From Lonicera japonica (taxonomy: Eukaryota > Streptophyta > Magnoliopsida > Dipsacales > Caprifoliaceae), in contig CM038465.1 of the NCBI GenBank assembly GCA_021464415.1, positions 23,591,839 to 23,655,838 on the forward strand: DNA of 64,000 nt, read 5' to 3'. Below are positions 61,004 to 64,000 of this stretch, piece after piece; the first letter of the stretch is position 1; the number at the start of each line of letters is the position of its first letter. A program made the translations under genes and the position numbers. The notes below the pieces were generated by a model that ran no database searches, was not told the DNA's origin, and saw only the letters and a program-made list of their open reading frames with translations.

Positions 61004-61762
61004 AACTTGAAATTATAACAAGAAATTCAATATTCAAAACCTAGAAATCTAATGGAGAAAGCTCCAAAATTGCTAGGGAGGGAAAGTTCCAAATCGTTGG
61101 AGAGAGAGAGAGCTCCAAAATCAGTGTAGAGAGAGCCAAATCAGTGGAGAGAGAAGCTCCAAATCGGTGGAGTTCAAGCTTGAAAATCGGTGGAGAGAGA
61201 GAAAGCCAAATCATTGGAGAGAGAAAGCCCCAATTCGGTGGAAATGTAGGCTTGAAAATTGGTAGACAAAGAAAGAGAACTCCATTGTGCACTTAGGCTG
61301 TAGAGAGAAAAAAAGAAGCTTTTTTTTTATTTCTTTTAATTTAAATTCAAAACCAATTAAAGTTAAATTATTGTGGGGTCCGGTGGAAAATAAGCAAAAA
61401 TAAGCCCAGATGCGTACGCATATGTGCGTATGAGTAACAAATTGTTTAAACCTAAATCACCAAATATTTAACAATTAATCGATATTTTAAGAAATATATT
61501 TAATATTATACAATTAATTAGGAAATACAACTTATGCAAGTAATCAAGAAATTAATTTATACCTAAAATTAAAAAATAGATTTAAAAAATAAATACCTTA
61601 AATTAGAAGGGTAGAGTGATATGGATGGAGGATGAATTGTGTTGCATCCCTGCAATAGACTCACCTTAAAACGAGAAGTGTAGAATGACAGGGATGGAGG
61701 ATGAAGTGTGCTGCATGCCTGCAATAGACTCATGGAAGTGTTGAAATGGAAGAGTGAGGAAG

Positions 61763-61802
<40 letters not shown>

Positions 61803-64000
61803 AGAGACAGATGATGTCTGGAAGTGAGTGGGTGGAGGTCTGATATTTAAAAGTCATAATTTTGTAATGACCCCTAAAGTTTCGCTCCTTAGAGTTAGAT
61901 ACTATCAAATCTAAATTTACACACATAAGTCTCTCTCTCTCTCTATATATATATTATGTTTCAAAAAAACCACCTCATATGTATTAAAACAATTTGAAAT
62001 CTAAGAAGGTCGATTGCCCCACTTACCCCTATGTAGGGACACCCATTTATCTCCACCATGCTGTTTATTCCCTTTCTTTTAACAAACAAACCAAACTCAT
62101 AGATAACGATGCTCTTTCTCTCCTTTTTATTTTATTATTTTTACCAACAAAACTTAAATTATTACAAAGAGAAAAAAAATGTTGTATTTGTAATATGTTA
62201 GATTCGAATTTCTAAGTTATATTACTTTTTAAATAAATTTTAAGGTGTAGCTAAGCGAAATAAAATCTAAAAATAGTTTATTTTGGGGAATGACCACAAA
62301 GAGTAGAGAGATATTAATCCATAGGGTTGGTTTAGTGGCTTTCCTACCATCGAGTTCTTGGAGGGAGCGATATTTTTTACAAGAAATTCTCTATTCGATC
62401 CTTCCCAAGTGTACATTTTTTTGGGCTAGCAATAGACTCAGATCTACTAATAAAAATTAATTCTACATTCAATATGACATAAGAAAACTTTGTTGAAAAC
62501 AAAAAGTAGAAAGGACCGCATGAATTGTGAACAAACAAAATGCTCTATCTGCGAAGACAGATAAAAAGCCGGGACCACCTCGTTGATGCTGCATTAGAAG
62601 TACTGCGGGTATATTATTAGAAGTCCTCTCCTCCTTCTAAGGATGGCAGCGAGTCGAGTTTGGGTTTATAATTTTCATCCCCACCCCCACTACATTAATT
62701 TTTTCTTATCTCTGCCTCCATCTCCGATTTGCGGTATTGGATAATTCCCATCCCTGTTGGGTAAGGGGTCTCCGTGGGGATTCCCTGATAATTTTATTTT
62801 TTTAAAAGAAAAATAGAAAAAAAAATATAGAAGAAAGTGAAGTTAGAAATAATATAACGTTATGTAATATATATATATACATAAATAGATTAAATTATAT
62901 ATTTACACAATCAACAATAAACTAATTTTGTATATATATATAAATACTATATAACATTGTTCAAAATTTGGCCGAGACATGGGTCGTGGAGATGGCCACC
63001 GAAGGAAAGAGATTGATAGTGGAGAGGGGTTAAGGGTTAGGGCTTGCAAAATCTAGCCACATAGAGATTGAGAGTGGAGAGGGGTTGCTTGCAAAATCCG
63101 GAGAGGGATTTTAAAAACCGGGTATCAAATGTGGGCCTCGGCCAAAGGCCCATATCCAAAATTCACCTCCCACAAGAAGGTACCAAATTAATTGAAAACC
63201 CCATTGTGTCAAGATGCGCACCAAACTTTCTTTCACGTGATGGGTCAGAATTACTTTAGCCCTAAATCGTTCTTCTTTAATGACAAGTGAAAAATAAAAT
63301 TTACTGTTTGAATAGTAACACATGCATTTTTTTGGTCACCTTTAATTTGGCTTTAAATGTTTCGTCTTTTATCGATAGTCTCTTTGGTTATTTTTTATTT
63401 TATATTTTTTTGGAGAAAATTAGTGTAAGTGGGCATTATTTGACATCTTGAAGGGTAGCTTGGTTGGAAATTGTTACTATTAGGGTGACGTTTAATTACT
63501 ATTAATGTGGTAAGCAACTTTTTTCATCTTTAGTTTTCTCTTTTTCCTAGATAGAGAAAAAGATGATTCCTCTCTCTGCTTCAACAACACTAGCTAGCTT
63601 GCCTTATTCAACCACTATATATAATCATCTACCTTTCTTTGTTCACTTAATTGCCACAGCATGTATTAATTGTAACCGAAATCAGAGTGAGGACCACATT
63701 TCATTTTATGGCTACTACATATAATTATATATATATATATAAGAATATATTGGCCTTAATTAATTAGTAACCATCATATATAGCTTGTTAATTATTCCAT
63801 AAGTTCAATTTCCTTGAAAAGTACAAAGTTATGTTAGGAGAAGGAAAATAAAAAAAAAATTCTTTAAAAATTTCTAATGTCACCACTGGTAACGTGGTAT
63901 TAAACAATATCCCAATTGAAGATAATGTTATGTAATTCTAACGTACGTGTATAATTAAGCTTATTTATTTAAATATGATCACTTCTAAGATTTTTCCATC
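61004..64000 (-). repeat. Long dispersed repeat, copy C, with outer flank
   Basis: Reverse complement of 1-3240 up to its truncation at the window end, which corresponds to about position 215 of copy A. 61004-61310 matches 2930-3240 (the CACCGATTTGG series), which copy B lacks. 63531-64000 is the outer flank. It carries a (GA)n tract near 61770-61800. Confidence 0.78.

Overview
The window is a gene-poor, AT-rich plant nuclear region, almost certainly from a eudicot. The grounds are the Copia and Ty3/gypsy LTR retrotransposons of plant type, a Helitron, MITEs with plant-typical ends, and host gene families found only in plants (CASP-like, LOB-domain, NDR1/HIN1-like). I cannot name the species. 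No tRNA, rRNA, CRISPR or bacterial-type operon is visible. Only one reading frame looks like an intact host gene: a CASP-like membrane protein on the minus strand at 25732-26181.

Layout. 1-3240 is copy A of a repeat family; it recurs inverted at 61004-64000 (copy C) and direct at 58431-60590 (copy B), so the window lies between inverted repeats that run off its ends. 3241-5474 is a minus-strand gypsy pol relic joined to a Tat-type LTR fragment. 7059-10958 is a large palindrome with two convergent, damaged NDR1/HIN1-like genes; its left arm is split by a solo LTR (7115-8447) and its right arm is followed by a SIRE-type solo LTR (10967-12523). 13131-13769 is another LTR-like block. 18134-23406 is a complete Copia element with matching LTRs and an open RT-RNase H but dead protease and integrase. 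25732-26181 is the CASP-like gene and 27396-27895 a Tourist-type MITE.

From about 28.4 to 58.2 kb the ground plan is a tandem duplication of a roughly 4.1-kb non-coding unit (segments S-T-U-R), inflated by insertions: a SIRE-like Copia (29405-34847) that carries an antisense LOB-domain pseudogene where integrase and RT should be; a Tat-lineage gypsy element (34970-43549); a non-autonomous Helitron (48167-52106); a 650-bp fold-back (about 55045-55703); and a block holding a 540-bp solo LTR (56506-57045). The second copy of the unit (46560-48035) still has the unoccupied sites for the SIRE-like and Tat elements, which confirms both insertion points and their 5-bp target duplications.

The genes do not form a pathway. 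The window is best read as a record of nested insertion, inverted duplication, LTR-LTR recombination and decay by point mutation. I found no convincing new biochemical system. The strongest leads are the palindromic NDR1/HIN1-like pair and the 55-kb fold-back (both possible hairpin-RNA sources), the LOB-domain relic inside the Copia element, and the inverted repeats at the window ends.
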